Program-made: the position numbers and the translations under genes
Notes under the pieces: generated by a model
Databases searched by the model: none
What the model saw: only the letters and a program-made list of their open reading frames with translations
Told to the model about the DNA's origin: nothing
Assembly (NCBI GenBank): GCA_030522415.1
Contig: CM060124.1
Span: forward strand, 32,577,880-32,641,879
Source: Channallabes apus
Lineage: Eukaryota; Chordata; Actinopteri; Siluriformes; Clariidae
DNA length: 64,000 nt
Direction: 5' to 3'
Part shown: piece by piece, positions 54,068-64,000 of the stretch
Position numbering within the stretch: the stretch's first letter is position 1
Layout: every line of letters begins with the position of its first letter

Positions 54068-55469
54068 TACACTACACTACACTACAGTACACTACACAAC
54101 ACTACAGTACAGTACACTACACTACACTACTGTACACTACACTACAGTACACTACACTACACTACACTACGGTAAACTACACTACAGTACAGTACACTAC
54201 AGTACACTACACTACACTACAATACAGTACACTACACTACTGTACACTACACAACACTACAGTACAGTACACTACACTACACTACAGTACACTACACTAC
54301 ACTACAGTACACTACACTACTGTACAGTACACTACTGTACACTACACTACACTACACTACTGTACACTACACTACTGTACAGTACACTACTGTACACTAC
54401 ACTACAGTACACTACACTACAGTACACTACACTACTGTACAGTACACTACTGTACACTACTGTACACTACACTACAGTACACTACACTACTGTACACTAC
54501 ACTACACTACACTACTGTACACTACAGTACACTACACTACACTACAGTACACTACACTACTGTACACTACACTACAGTACACTACACTACTGTACACTAC
54601 ACTACTGTACACTATAGTACACTACAGTACACTACACTACAGTACACTACACTACACTACACTACACTAGAGTACACTACACTACACTACACTACTGTAC
54701 ACTACACTACAGTACACTACACTACACTACAGTAAACTACAATACACTACACTACAGTACACTACACTAAACTACAGTACAGTACAGTACAGTACACCAC
54801 AGTACAGTACACTACACTACACTACAGTACACTACACTACACTACACTACAGTACACTACACAACACTACAGTACAGTACACTACACTACACTACAGTAC
54901 ACTACACTACAGTACACTACACTACTGTACAGTACACTACTGTACACTACACTACAGTACACTACACTACACTACAGTAAACTACACTACAGTACAGTAC
55001 ACTACAGTACACTACACTACACTACACTACAGTACACTACACTACTGTACACTACAGTACACTACACAACACTACAGTACAGTACACTACACTACAGTAC
55101 ACTACACTACACTACAGTACACTACACTACTGTACAGTACACTACTGTACAGTACACTACACTACACTACAGTACACTACACAACACTACAGTACAGTAC
55201 ACTACACTACACTACACTACAGTACACTACACTACACTACAGTACACTACACTACTGTACAGTACACTACTGTACACTACACTACTGTACACTACAGTAC
55301 ACTACACTACACTACAGTACACTACACTACTGTACACTACACTACAGTACACTATACTACTGTACACTACACTACACTACACTACTGTACACTACAGTAC
55401 ACTACACTACACTACACTACACTACTGTACACTACAGTACACTACACTACAGTACACTACACTACACTA

Positions 55470-55985
55470 CACTACAGTACACTACACTACAGTATAGTAC
55501 ACTACAGTACACTACACTACACTACAGTACACTACACTATAGTACACTACACTACAGTACACTACAGTACACTACACTATAGTACACTACACTACAGTAC
55601 ACTACACTACAGTACACTATAGTACACTACACTACAGTACACTACACTATAGTACACTACAGTACAGTATAGTACACTACAGTACACTACACTACAGTAC
55701 ACTACACTACACTACATTAAAGTACACTACAGTACACTACACTACACTACAGTACACTACACTACAGTACACTACACTACACTACAGTACACTACACTAC
55801 AGTACACTACACTACAGTACACTACAGTACACTACACTACAGTACACTACACTATAGTACACTACACTACAGTACACTACAGTACACTACACTACAGTAC
55901 ACTACACTATAGTACACTACACTACAGTACACTACACTATAGTACACTACACTACAGTACACTACAGTACACTACACTACAGTGT
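55470..55985 (+). repeat. TATAG-variant sub-domain of the satellite
   Basis: In this last stretch the word CTATAGTACAC recurs every few pentamers (for example 55558, 55578, 55617, 55648 and 55851). It is rare elsewhere in the array. It ends in an inverted patch (CAGTGTAGTACAATAC, 55980-56024) against the retroviral LTR. Confidence 0.7.
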
Positions 55986-56024
55986 AGTACAATACAGCAA
56001 TAAATACAATACAGTGTAGTACAA

Positions 56025-56245
56025 TACATATGCAATGCCTGCCCCTCCTCTCTGCAACATCTGGGTTTCATTAAAGGGCCGTCTTTAGCCCCCCCAATGT
56101 AAAGCTTGGTTTTCCTATATGCAATGCACACAAAGAAGCCTATGTCCCAGCTTGCACGCACATCCACGATTATATACTGATAAGGTATCTTCTAAACCCC
56201 CAAAAGTAAGTAAAATCAAATGAAATCAAATAAAAATTTCTCCCA
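56025..56245 (-). repeat. 3' LTR, truncated
   Basis: Only the first 221 bp of the LTR remain. They match 62543-62763 with three mismatches by eye. The missing 118 bp, which hold the poly(A) signal and the LTR end, are replaced by satellite-like sequence. Confidence 0.8.
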
Positions 56246-56250
56246 TATAT

Positions 56251-56260
56251 CCCCCCCTCT
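56251..56260 (-). other. Polypurine tract
   Basis: AGAGGGGGGG on the minus strand, five bases before the TG that starts the 3' LTR; the expected plus-strand primer. Confidence 0.65.
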
Positions 56261-57284
56261 GGGACTTATAAGTCCCACACTAATTGGTTAATCTAGAGTG
56301 CGACTCCATGAGTCAGTCTTCCTTATACTAACTGGTGATTAAATTAAATCACTGGACTTTTATCAATGACTGACCCATGGACTCGCCCTCTAGTGGAGAA
56401 TCGGCCAAACCTCTCCTTCCACCCTTGACTAGGAATAGGAGTAAAAGACTCGACCTCCATGATATCGTACTTCCCATTACTCAATAACATGACATGAACA
56501 TGTACTTAATACAGTGATTTTCTAGGATTACATCAATTGGATAAATCATATAACCTACAATGGAACATACAATTACACAATAACACAATACAATTTGTAA
56601 GAATGGATATACATTTAAACAGCCTTGTCGTAATATAATAGTCTTCAACTCAGGTGCTTTGCACACCGCAGGGAGCCAGTTGGAGCCCACAAGAGAGGTT
56701 GCCAGCACGTCATTGTGGGCTCATGCCTTGGAAGATACTGTACACTTCAATATATGAACCAGTAAAGTCTCTTGTTAGAGATATATATGGCTGAGTTCGG
56801 GATATCCTCGATGACTGGGTCCAAAAAATTCATCCTTGTCTGTTGTTGCTAGGAAATGCTGTTAATTTTAGAAAACCTTTGATTAATAAATTCATAAATC
56901 ACATTTATAAATTTACTTAGACACAGTAAAGTCACCCATTAACTGCTTTAATTAAATTTCTGCACCTGGAATAAAAGAGAACTGTGTTTAGTGGCATTAC
57001 ATATTGTGATAATCTGTTTAAGGCTTGCTTCCTTCTCGTGCATTTTTCCTGTGGAGGAAATTAAAATTAGTTGTCGCTGCTGCTGTTTTATCTGTAAAAG
57101 CAATATAGTGTTAGTTTAACAGAAATGCATTTATACAATGTTAAGGACACAGTTAGTTGTCACATATAATCTGTACAATTGTTTGTCCTGTTAATTGTGT
57201 CAGGAGAAACCTGGTCGAAGTCAGTCAGTCAGTCAGTCTTGTTTGTATCAGAAGTGGATGCGGCTCTTAAGCAGATTCTCATTC

Positions 57285-58060
57285 TTAATGTGGAGCAGCG
57301 GAGTGTTCAACGCTGAGCAATTTGGTATCCAACTTGTGCCAATAGTTGGTTATTTTCCAATAATGATTTAATTTCTTTGTATTTTTCTGATGTTCGGTTC
57401 TTCTTTCTTTCTTCCTTCGTTTTCGGTACCCATAGCTCTTTGTGACTCTCGTGTAATGGTTCAAGTGATACCACACGGTCTTGTCTTTCACTTGAATCAC
57501 TGTTGGAGTGGCTGCCACACTTTGCGGGGCCCCGCCCTCCTGGGCTTGTGCCACTTCCTCCTGAACACTCGCAGATAGACCTGGTCTCCTGGAGTGATGG
57601 GACACGGAGCGTCTCTTCCTCCTTGTTCTTTTCCTGCACATAGATTACTTCATGTACGGCAGTTAGTTTCTTCATATAAGATTTTTTTTTTTTTTTTTTA
57701 ATTGTTTAAGCGGTGGCCTTTATATGGCCTCTACAGAATGGCACAGGCATGGGTCGACCCGTAAGCATTCCATGCGGGGTTAGATGTGTATTTGTGTTAG
57801 GTTACATGCTTGTTAGCTCATTGGTACAGCATCAGTTAAAACCTAGTATAGCATTGTACTACTACAATTATTATTACCCTTGGCTTTGAGATTACCATTT
57901 ACACTCTCTACCTTCCCCTGGGACTGTGGACATCCACAAATCTTAGCTTTTCCCCAACCGTTGCAGCACCAGTCTTACATTTACTGAATGAATATTGATC
58001 CATTGTCGGAACTCATCTCTGATGGAATTTCAAATCTAGATATCACTTCCCTTACGATTT
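57285..58060 (-). pseudogene. Retroviral integrase remnant
   Basis: Fragments of the catalytic core (SDNG, then a PQSQGKVE-type block around 57905-57940) and of the C-terminal domain (WYHLNHYTRV) are present on the minus strand in different frames, with stops and frameshifts between them. The spacing of the conserved Asp and Glu is slightly short of the usual 35 residues, consistent with deletions. Not functional as it stands. Confidence 0.65.
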
Positions 58061-59758
58061 GATAACTGTTCCTTACTCTTCATCTGCAGATATTATTGCT
58101 TTTACTCATCTACTAAATATGTCAGTTATTACAAGCATGTATCTTTCGCCCAGAACAAAAATTTCTTTTTGATGGATTCAAATGCTAACAGTATATCTGT
58201 GTTCCATTTTAATGGAGCACTTAAATTTTGCAGTTCTTCTTTTCTCATTATCTCCCATAGTGGAGCTGTTTTTTCCCTGCATATTCCTCACTCCAGTCAG
58301 CAAGAAACCTGTTAACCCTAGAAAGCCATCACTGTTTATCAGGCTGTGACACTGGTGCCTTACTTATGCCTTCTAATTATGTATGTACTACGGCTGTCGT
58401 ATCATGTGAAATTAGTCACCTTAACAATTTAACTTGAGGCTTACAGTATTGTAGTTTAGTTTATGATATTTTATGACCTCCTTACTAGCTTACGGTGTAC
58501 CTTAATGGAATCATTCTGGCATGTTTCTAATGATGATAGACATATTAAACAGTCACCCATATGCTGACCCAGGCTATCTTCTATCCTTTAACCTCCTAAA
58601 TCAGCTTCCACCTCTGATTGAATATATACAGTGAATGTTTGAACCACCGTGGCATTTTTGGTATCTATTTTGTCAACTGGCACTTGTAAATGCAAATAAA
58701 TGCAGTAGTTTACTCTTTTCTGCCATTTGAACACTGAAGAAGGCTGAACAAAGATCATTACAATAAAATATTTGGCTTAGGGAGGGACATTAGTCAGCAG
58801 TGTGTGTGGATTTGGAACTTCTGCTGGATACTTTCCTGTTATACTAGTAACTGCATGTAAAGCATGCACATGATGCCATTTATTTGTACCTGGCTTAATC
58901 ACTGGGAAAAATAGGAGTATTGCAACAACTGGTCCGTTTTAGCACAGATTACAAGGCCTTCAATAGTGTTCTATATACCCGCTTTGCCTCAGGTCTTAAA
59001 GCATATTGTCTTACTCTGGGCGGTTCTACATCTGGTTTACGTTGTACTTGAAGTTGGCTGGCTGATTTAAGTAGGCCTACATCTGTATCATGTTTAGACT
59101 ATAATTCAGATGGGACTTGACTATCCATTTGCCTATATAGCTAATTTCCCACAGTCGATTTCAGATGCTGATGCCAGTTGTGTTTGTGACTTGTGGCTAA
59201 CTACAACTTCCTTAAGAAGTACGAATCAATTTATTACCACACAAGATTTTTACACAGGTTTTATCTGCAGAATGAAATCAACATAAATCCTATGAGCTGC
59301 AGTTCTATCCTGCAGTACATACAATGTCACCTGAAGAACAGAATCAGTTACATTGAACCACCTTTTTACAAAATCACACTCCTCTACACTGATAGCTGCT
59401 GCTTGCCGGCCTATGATGATGTGTTGTGATGGGTCATACATCATTGTACAGTGAAAGTCTGACAGGGTAATTGTGCTTCAGGAATTTATGTTCAACATAC
59501 ACCCCTTCTGGAGAACACCATATTCGCAGTCCTAATTCACCTAATAATTCTCTTCCTTAACTTTCCTTAAAATTAACTTGTGTATGACTTGAGAATAATA
59601 CAGGTATAGTCATACTCTTATTGTTGGGTTGTAGTAACTACTTTTTTCTTCCCGAGAATCTTACGGTTCTGGCAAACTTTTCCAGATGTGAGAAGCATGA
59701 CTTATCGGACCTGGGATGTTGTCTCCCCCCCCCCTCATCCCTCGGGGCCGGGCAATGG

Positions 59759-60890
59759 CTATGCGAGGCACTTTAATCCATATCCCCTCATGCTTGGCCT
59801 TGGAGTGAAAACGTTGGTGACAGACGCAGGCATCTGGCTTGAGTTTGGAGAAAATGCTGCTGGTGATGTCATCACTGACTGAAGCTGGCTGGATTTTTGA
59901 TGAAGGATTGCTTGTGGCCCTCTCTGTTTTTTCTGGTGATCAGAGTAGCTTGAGCTTTTTTCCTTGGTTCGCTCTGTAAGGTTTTCAAGCTGTAACTGCC
60001 TCCAGGTCACCCTTTACTGTCCTTGGGTCAACACTCTGCGTGCAAGGCCTGCCATACAACAGCCTCAAAGCCTCAAAGACAGTCCATCCATGTGGTATGT
60101 ATGTACAGCCTCACTCGAGTCAGAAGCACGTTTTTTCCTCTCCACAAAGTCTTATGCTCGTTTAAGACCATGTCCCTGCACCCTCGTTGAATGCTGGGGA
60201 GGCGGTTGACAACACCCTCATGCCCCCACCTTTAAGTAAAATTGGGAATTGTGGAACTGCCCATATTAAATAACAAATCCTCTTCACCCCCATCCTCTCT
60301 ACTGTACAAAGATCTATGTCCAGTCTTTAATGGTGTAGCTATCTGACTTTTTACTGGTGTTTTAGTGCTTCTGTCTGACCTCTCTCCACATGTCTGCACC
60401 CCCTCCTGTTCCTCTACATCCTTCTCTACACATAGCTTTTCCACTCTCTGTAAATCTACCCCCACTTTCTTATACCGCTCTGCATAACATTCCTTCTCCA
60501 TCTCACCAGAACCTTCCCCCATTCCCTTACGCTTAGGAATTCGACTGTCTTCCTGTACCTACTATATGGGGGAGGTGTAACTAACTTCTCTCTCTACTAC
60601 TTCGGCCTCACTTCCTGACTTTCTTAACTTTTTCCATCACTTCCTGTTTCTTTCTTACCAACTTCACTTATTCTTTCTTAACCAAAGCTAGGACCACTCT
60701 TTCCTGCTGTCTTTTCAACTTCTCCAGACATGCTTTCTCTCTCTTGCCGCCGCTTTGTAATTTTCTTATCAAGGTGTCCATCTCAGAACACAGTGCTGAA
60801 TCAAATGTCCCCTCCTTTGGCCATCTTGTAATCATATCGCTGGTCCTCTTTTTGCTACTTATTGGAGGTCTTAGTGATGAGATCTTCACA
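59759..60890 (-). pseudogene. Possible gag remnants
   Basis: Broken minus-strand frames at 60889-60668 (with WPKEGTFDS), 60522-60232 and 60010-59759 are charged and low-complexity. They lie where gag is expected between the primer site and pol. The assignment rests on position and weak resemblance only. Confidence 0.35.
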
Positions 60891-62404
60891 CAAAGGATGC
60901 TTCGGCACTAAAGTCTCCACCGGAGAGGAGATTATGCTTTAGCCTATGTCACCACTTAGATATTTATTTATTTATTTATTTATTTTATGCCTATGCACTT
61001 ACTTAATGGCTAAATTTACTTATAACAATATACACTCTTTTAGAATCACAGAAGTATCCACCTCCACTTACCAAGGCTCATCGATGATAATCACTCCTGA
61101 ATCTACACCACTTCACTATTTTCAAATTAACACTTGGTAAAAAGCATAGTGCTTTTATGCACCGTGAACACTTTCATCAGTAAGTGTGTAATGCCACAGT
61201 ATTAATATGGGGTTCATACACATTCACCACTCCACACTATTTATTTATTTATTTATTTATAGGCCTATGCATTCAGGCTTTATCCCTCTTTTCCTAGAAA
61301 ATTGGGCTTATTCTCTTCATACTTGTCCCCCTGCTAAAAGGGCTCATTGTTCCACTCACACGTGTCCCTTTATTGATTAATATTTATCTATTTAATTATT
61401 AGGCTAGCTATTACTTAAATAGGGCTCATTCACACACACACGTCTCTGGTCTGGCAGCAAGCTGCCCCCCTCTGAGGGTTGCACACACAATTCCCTCGGG
61501 AGGTCCAGCCCTGTTCACAGAACACAGACCTTATGGTTCTCATTCAACCAATTCTCTCTCTCTCTCTCTCTCACACACACACTAGGCGAACATAGAGCTC
61601 TCATACACTCAGACAGAAACAGATAGACACAACATCAATTAGACACAAACAATTGCAATTGCATTCAACTTAATGGCACAAATCGTGCTCCACATACGAA
61701 AAAGATATTAATTAACCCTGTCACTCATATCAATAAAACATAAGGGGTGATTTCTTATGATGTACAATTGTACATTCCACATACGAAGGGTATTAATTAA
61801 TTACCACCAAACCTCATACCATATAACATTTACGGTGGCTACAAAAATGCTTATGACATACAACAGTACGTTCCTCATACAAAAAGGTATTTTTTATTAA
61901 TTGCTGGGTAACCTTACACAAGCAATATAACTAATTAAGCGCAATTCCTTATTAACTTGCTACACTACTCATGCCATCCAATCAAGGCCCACTTGACAAT
62001 GAGTACAAATTAATATCGAGATTATCTACCTTTTTCCTGTCCTGTCATCTATCAAAGCCCACTTGACAAAACAAATAGACACTCAAATGCGCTTCCTCAT
62101 ACCGTCTGTTACTGTTGCCATCAATCAATGCCCACTTGACAACACCCAGACCAATGCAATGCTTATCTTCTCAATTCACTATCAGTACAACTGATGCATG
62201 CATTCTCTTCTGGAAACAAAGCCCATTTTAAATTACTTGAGTTGGAGAGGCCTTTATTAGGAGTCCTTACCACCATGGGTGATCCTCAGCCAACAACACA
62301 ACCTAAGTATATAAGCAAAAGTTGCTTACCTTTGTAAGTGGCCACCTGGTTGTGTTGCCGACCAAGGAAGCCCACGTCGGTCAGTCACCTTTGCCCTTTT
62401 TCCA

Positions 62405-62421
62405 CCCTGCTCGGAGCGCCA
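62405..62421 (-). other. Primer binding site (tRNA-Lys-like)
   Basis: On the minus strand TGGCGCTCCGAGCAGGG starts three bases after the LTR end. The TGGCGC start and CAGGG end resemble lysine-tRNA primer sites, with an altered centre. Confidence 0.6.
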
Positions 62422-62424
62422 TTA

Positions 62425-62763
62425 TGTTTTGGAAAAATACTCAGAGTCGGGCTTTGCTTACAAAAGATTACGACCTTTATTATCAAACAACAAGGCCGGA
62501 GCTGTGTCCGTGGAGCAACTGAATTCTGTTGATGTGCTATAGTACATATGCAGTGCCTGCCCCTCCTCTCTGCAACATCTGGGTTTCATTAAAGGGCCGT
62601 CTTTAGCCCCCCCAATGTAAAGCTTGGGTTTCCTATATGCAATGCACACAAAGAAGCCTATGTCCCAGCTTGCACGCACATCCACGATTATATACTGATA
62701 AGGTATCTTCTAAACCCCCAAAAGTAAGTAAAATCAAATGAAATCAAAAAAAAATTTCTCCCA
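62425..62763 (-). repeat. 5' LTR of the retrovirus-like element
   Basis: 339 bp, TG...CA. An AATAAA signal reads on the minus strand at 62481-62476, about 282 bp into the LTR. The right flank returns directly to satellite (TACAGTACAC). Confidence 0.8.
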
Positions 62764-62765
62764 TA

Positions 62766-63053
62766 CAGTACACTACACTACACTACACTACAGTATAGTA
62801 CACTACAGTACACTACACTACACTACAGTACACTACACTACAGTATACTACACTACACTACACTACAGTACACTACACTACAGTACAGTACAGTACAGTA
62901 CAGTACACTACACTACAGTATAGTACACTACAGTACACTACACTACAGTACACTACACTACAGTACAGTACAGTACACTACAGTACACTACACTACACTA
63001 CAGTACAGTACACTACAGTACATTACAGTACACTACACTACAGTACACTACAC
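62766..63053 (+). repeat. Satellite segment right of the retrovirus-like element
   Basis: CACTA/CAGTA pentamers in the same orientation as the main array, with TATAG variants like those at 55470-55985. Confidence 0.95.
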
Positions 63054-63804
63054 TGTAACGCTCAGAATTATTATTTGAGCTAATTACACTAAATCGGGGT
63101 CTAAGATCTAAAAACGGGTTGATTACACTCACTTCCGGTATTGCGCAACCTTCGCGGAGCAAGGAAAGACGTACACAACAACAGATTCCAAAACCAAACC
63201 CAAGTGTATTATATACAAAAGACAAACAAACAAATAAAGTGCAACAAAAAAACAATATATACAAAATATAAACAAATATGTACAATGTCAGTAGTGTGTG
63301 CGAGTGTGTGTGTGCGTATGTATGAAAGTCCAAGTCCGTGTTATTGTGAATGTATGGGATGATGAAATGGGGAGATGGCTCGATCTCACCGGGGAAAGAT
63401 GGTAAGTCCGGGAGCTCGAGAAACGGAATGAGAGGGGTATAGTTGCCGTCCAGGAAAAGAATAATCCAATAGCTAACTAGCTCGCTCTCTCTCTCCAAAC
63501 ACAGCGCTGCTTGCTTCATCTCTCCGTCCCGAACGTCATGCCGGTTCCGGCTTTATACCGGCACACGTGACCTGATAGGTCATCGGGGTTCCCTCGCGGC
63601 ACAGCTGCGCATGCGCGCGTGAGCTTAACCCCGGAACCAAGGCACCGTTGCCATGGGGACGAAAATAACCGAAAGGGGTCAGTTTGTCTGTGCAGGTGAG
63701 CAACATTAGCTCCTTCCTTTTTCCCCTGCTGTTTAACCGCCCCTTTATGTGGCCGCGCTACATAGACCCCCCCCCCCCAGCCTCCGGCGTGTGAGGAGAG
63801 GACA
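63054..63804 (-). mobile_element. LTR of a second retroelement with polypurine tract, minus strand
   Basis: The block 63054-63762 starts TGTAACGC and ends GCGCTACA, so on the minus strand it runs TG...CA with matching 4-bp inverted ends. Immediately upstream on the minus strand lies a G-run tract (63778-63767, twelve G) preceded by purine-rich sequence, as expected of a polypurine tract. A TATAAA at 63557-63552 reads on the minus strand about 205 bp into the LTR, suggesting a U3 promoter. Only some 40 bp of internal sequence remain before satellite resumes. It is a 3' LTR left by a 5'-truncated element; the frames across it are not supported as genes. Confidence 0.6.
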
Positions 63805-63963
63805 GTACACTACACTACAGTACAGTACACTACACTACAGTACACTACACTACACACTACAGTACAGTACACTACACTACACTACAGTACACTACAGTAC
63901 ACTACACTACAGTACAGTACACTACACTACAGTACACTACACTACAGTACAGTACACTACACG
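63805..63963 (+). repeat. Satellite segment
   Basis: CACTA/CAGTA pentamers, same orientation as the main array. Confidence 0.95.
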
Positions 63964-64000
63964 TGTAACGCTTGGATTTAGAAAACCGCTTGGTTACAAA
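63964..64000 (-). mobile_element. Possible start of another LTR (cut by window end)
   Basis: TGTAACGCT repeats the first nine bases of the LTR at 63054, again directly after satellite. The following bases diverge, so this is tentative. Confidence 0.3.

Larger units (their letters stand above)
17314..55985 (+). repeat. (TACAC)n-type pentamer satellite array with higher-order structure
   Basis: The basic unit is five bases (CACTA) with recurring variants CAGTA, CTGTA, CAATA, CACCA, CACAA and TATAG. Pure satellite segments are about 17314-17680, 18605-21045, 21310-23570, 24075-26050, 26548-28535, 29024-30477, 30601-32398, 32902-34880, 35380-37372, 37857-39309, 39433-42020, 42516-43968, 44092-46670, 47168-48620, 48749-51305, 51786-52995, 53509-53795 and 54068-55985. 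The plus strand is G-poor and contains almost no stop codons, so it yields spurious frames of up to 855 codons made of Tyr, Thr, Leu, His, Ser, Val, Gln and Cys. Inserts interrupting it are listed separately. Confidence 0.97.
56025..62763 (-). mobile_element. Endogenous retrovirus-like LTR element, minus strand, inserted in the satellite
   Basis: An LTR element of about 6.7 kb read on the minus strand. The 5' LTR is 62763-62425, starting TG and ending CA. It is followed by a primer-binding-site-like TGGCGC motif (62421-62405) and ends in a polypurine tract (56260-56251) before the truncated 3' LTR (56245-56025). Near the 3' end an integrase can be traced: SDNG at about 58003, a QGKVES motif with the catalytic glutamate near 57917, and a C-terminal region with WYHLNHYTRV at about 57450-57480, of the retrovirus-like fish type. 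Gag-like remnants occur at 59759-60890. Frames are broken throughout; no complete gag, protease, reverse transcriptase or envelope was found. Only about 1 kb lies between integrase and polypurine tract, too little for an envelope gene. Confidence 0.75.

Noticed and set aside
18589..54735. Very long plus-strand reading frames (up to 855 codons) rich in YTT, LHY and STL repeats
   Set aside because: They are the automatic result of a pentamer satellite whose words create no stop codons in any frame. Parallel frames are open at once, starts fall at random variants or in inserts, and there is no codon or domain signal.
18605..55985. CRISPR-like or regulatory array reading of the regular satellite
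   Set aside because: There is no repeat/spacer alternation: the variation is single pentamer words, and the setting is clearly a vertebrate genome.
18605..55985. Steroid-receptor half-site arrays (TGTACA/AGTACA-like words)
   Set aside because: Such words are unavoidable in CTGTACAC/CAGTACAC satellite, and the spacing does not favour the 3-bp inverted layout of real elements.
63013..63519. 168-codon minus-strand frame
   Set aside because: It runs across the LTR at 63054-63762 and into satellite, with low-complexity His/Thr and aromatic runs; there is no recognisable domain.

Overview
The window looks like vertebrate nuclear DNA from a teleost fish, most likely an ostariophysan such as a catfish or cyprinid. 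The genes have many short exons with GT-AG introns. (CA)n/(TG)n microsatellites are very dense, and DNA transposons, a tRNA-derived SINE and fish-type LINE tails are common. The order assignment is an inference from repeat style; no species was identified.

Layout. 1-300 is a LINE 3' tail. 361-5767 (minus strand) holds 14 coding exons of XRCC1, the DNA single-strand-break repair scaffold. They run from the start codon through the first BRCT domain to the acidic linker, and the second BRCT domain lies beyond base 1. 6430-6660 is a CpG-rich stretch with CCAAT, CRE-like and ETS-like motifs that could be the XRCC1 promoter. 6740-10970 is a graveyard of mobile elements: an RTE-like LINE end, a broken BED/hAT transposase, a LINE endonuclease fragment and MITEs. 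10973-15087 (minus strand) is a complete eight-exon Siglec-family receptor of the MAG type, with a signal peptide, one V-set and three C2-set Ig domains, a transmembrane segment and a tyrosine-motif tail.

From about 17.3 kb to 56.0 kb the window is dominated by one satellite, a pentamer array of the form (TACAC)n with CAGTA/CTGTA/CACCA variants. Embedded in it are ten near-identical copies, all on the plus strand, of a two-exon cassette. The first exon encodes a transmembrane helix plus a cysteine cluster. The second is a short exon ending in a stop codon that overlaps AATAAA. Satellite and cassettes together form higher-order repeats of about 2.48, 4.65 and 8.83 kb. A 123-128 bp LINE tail was co-amplified four times. 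A 920-bp PIF-Harbinger-type element with a TTA duplication, two tRNA-SINEs and, at the right edge, a minus-strand endogenous retrovirus (56025-62763) interrupt the array. The last kilobase has a second LTR element and more satellite.

The two minus-strand genes are ordinary conserved vertebrate genes. The unusual part is the cassette array: tandem 3'-terminal-exon-like units separated by satellite, with no 5' exons visible in the window. A second theme is that many introns here carry (CA)n just after the donor and (TG)n just before the acceptor, an arrangement known in fish to fold introns and help splicing. The cassettes show the same design. The very long plus-strand reading frames in the satellite are artefacts of a stop-free pentamer.
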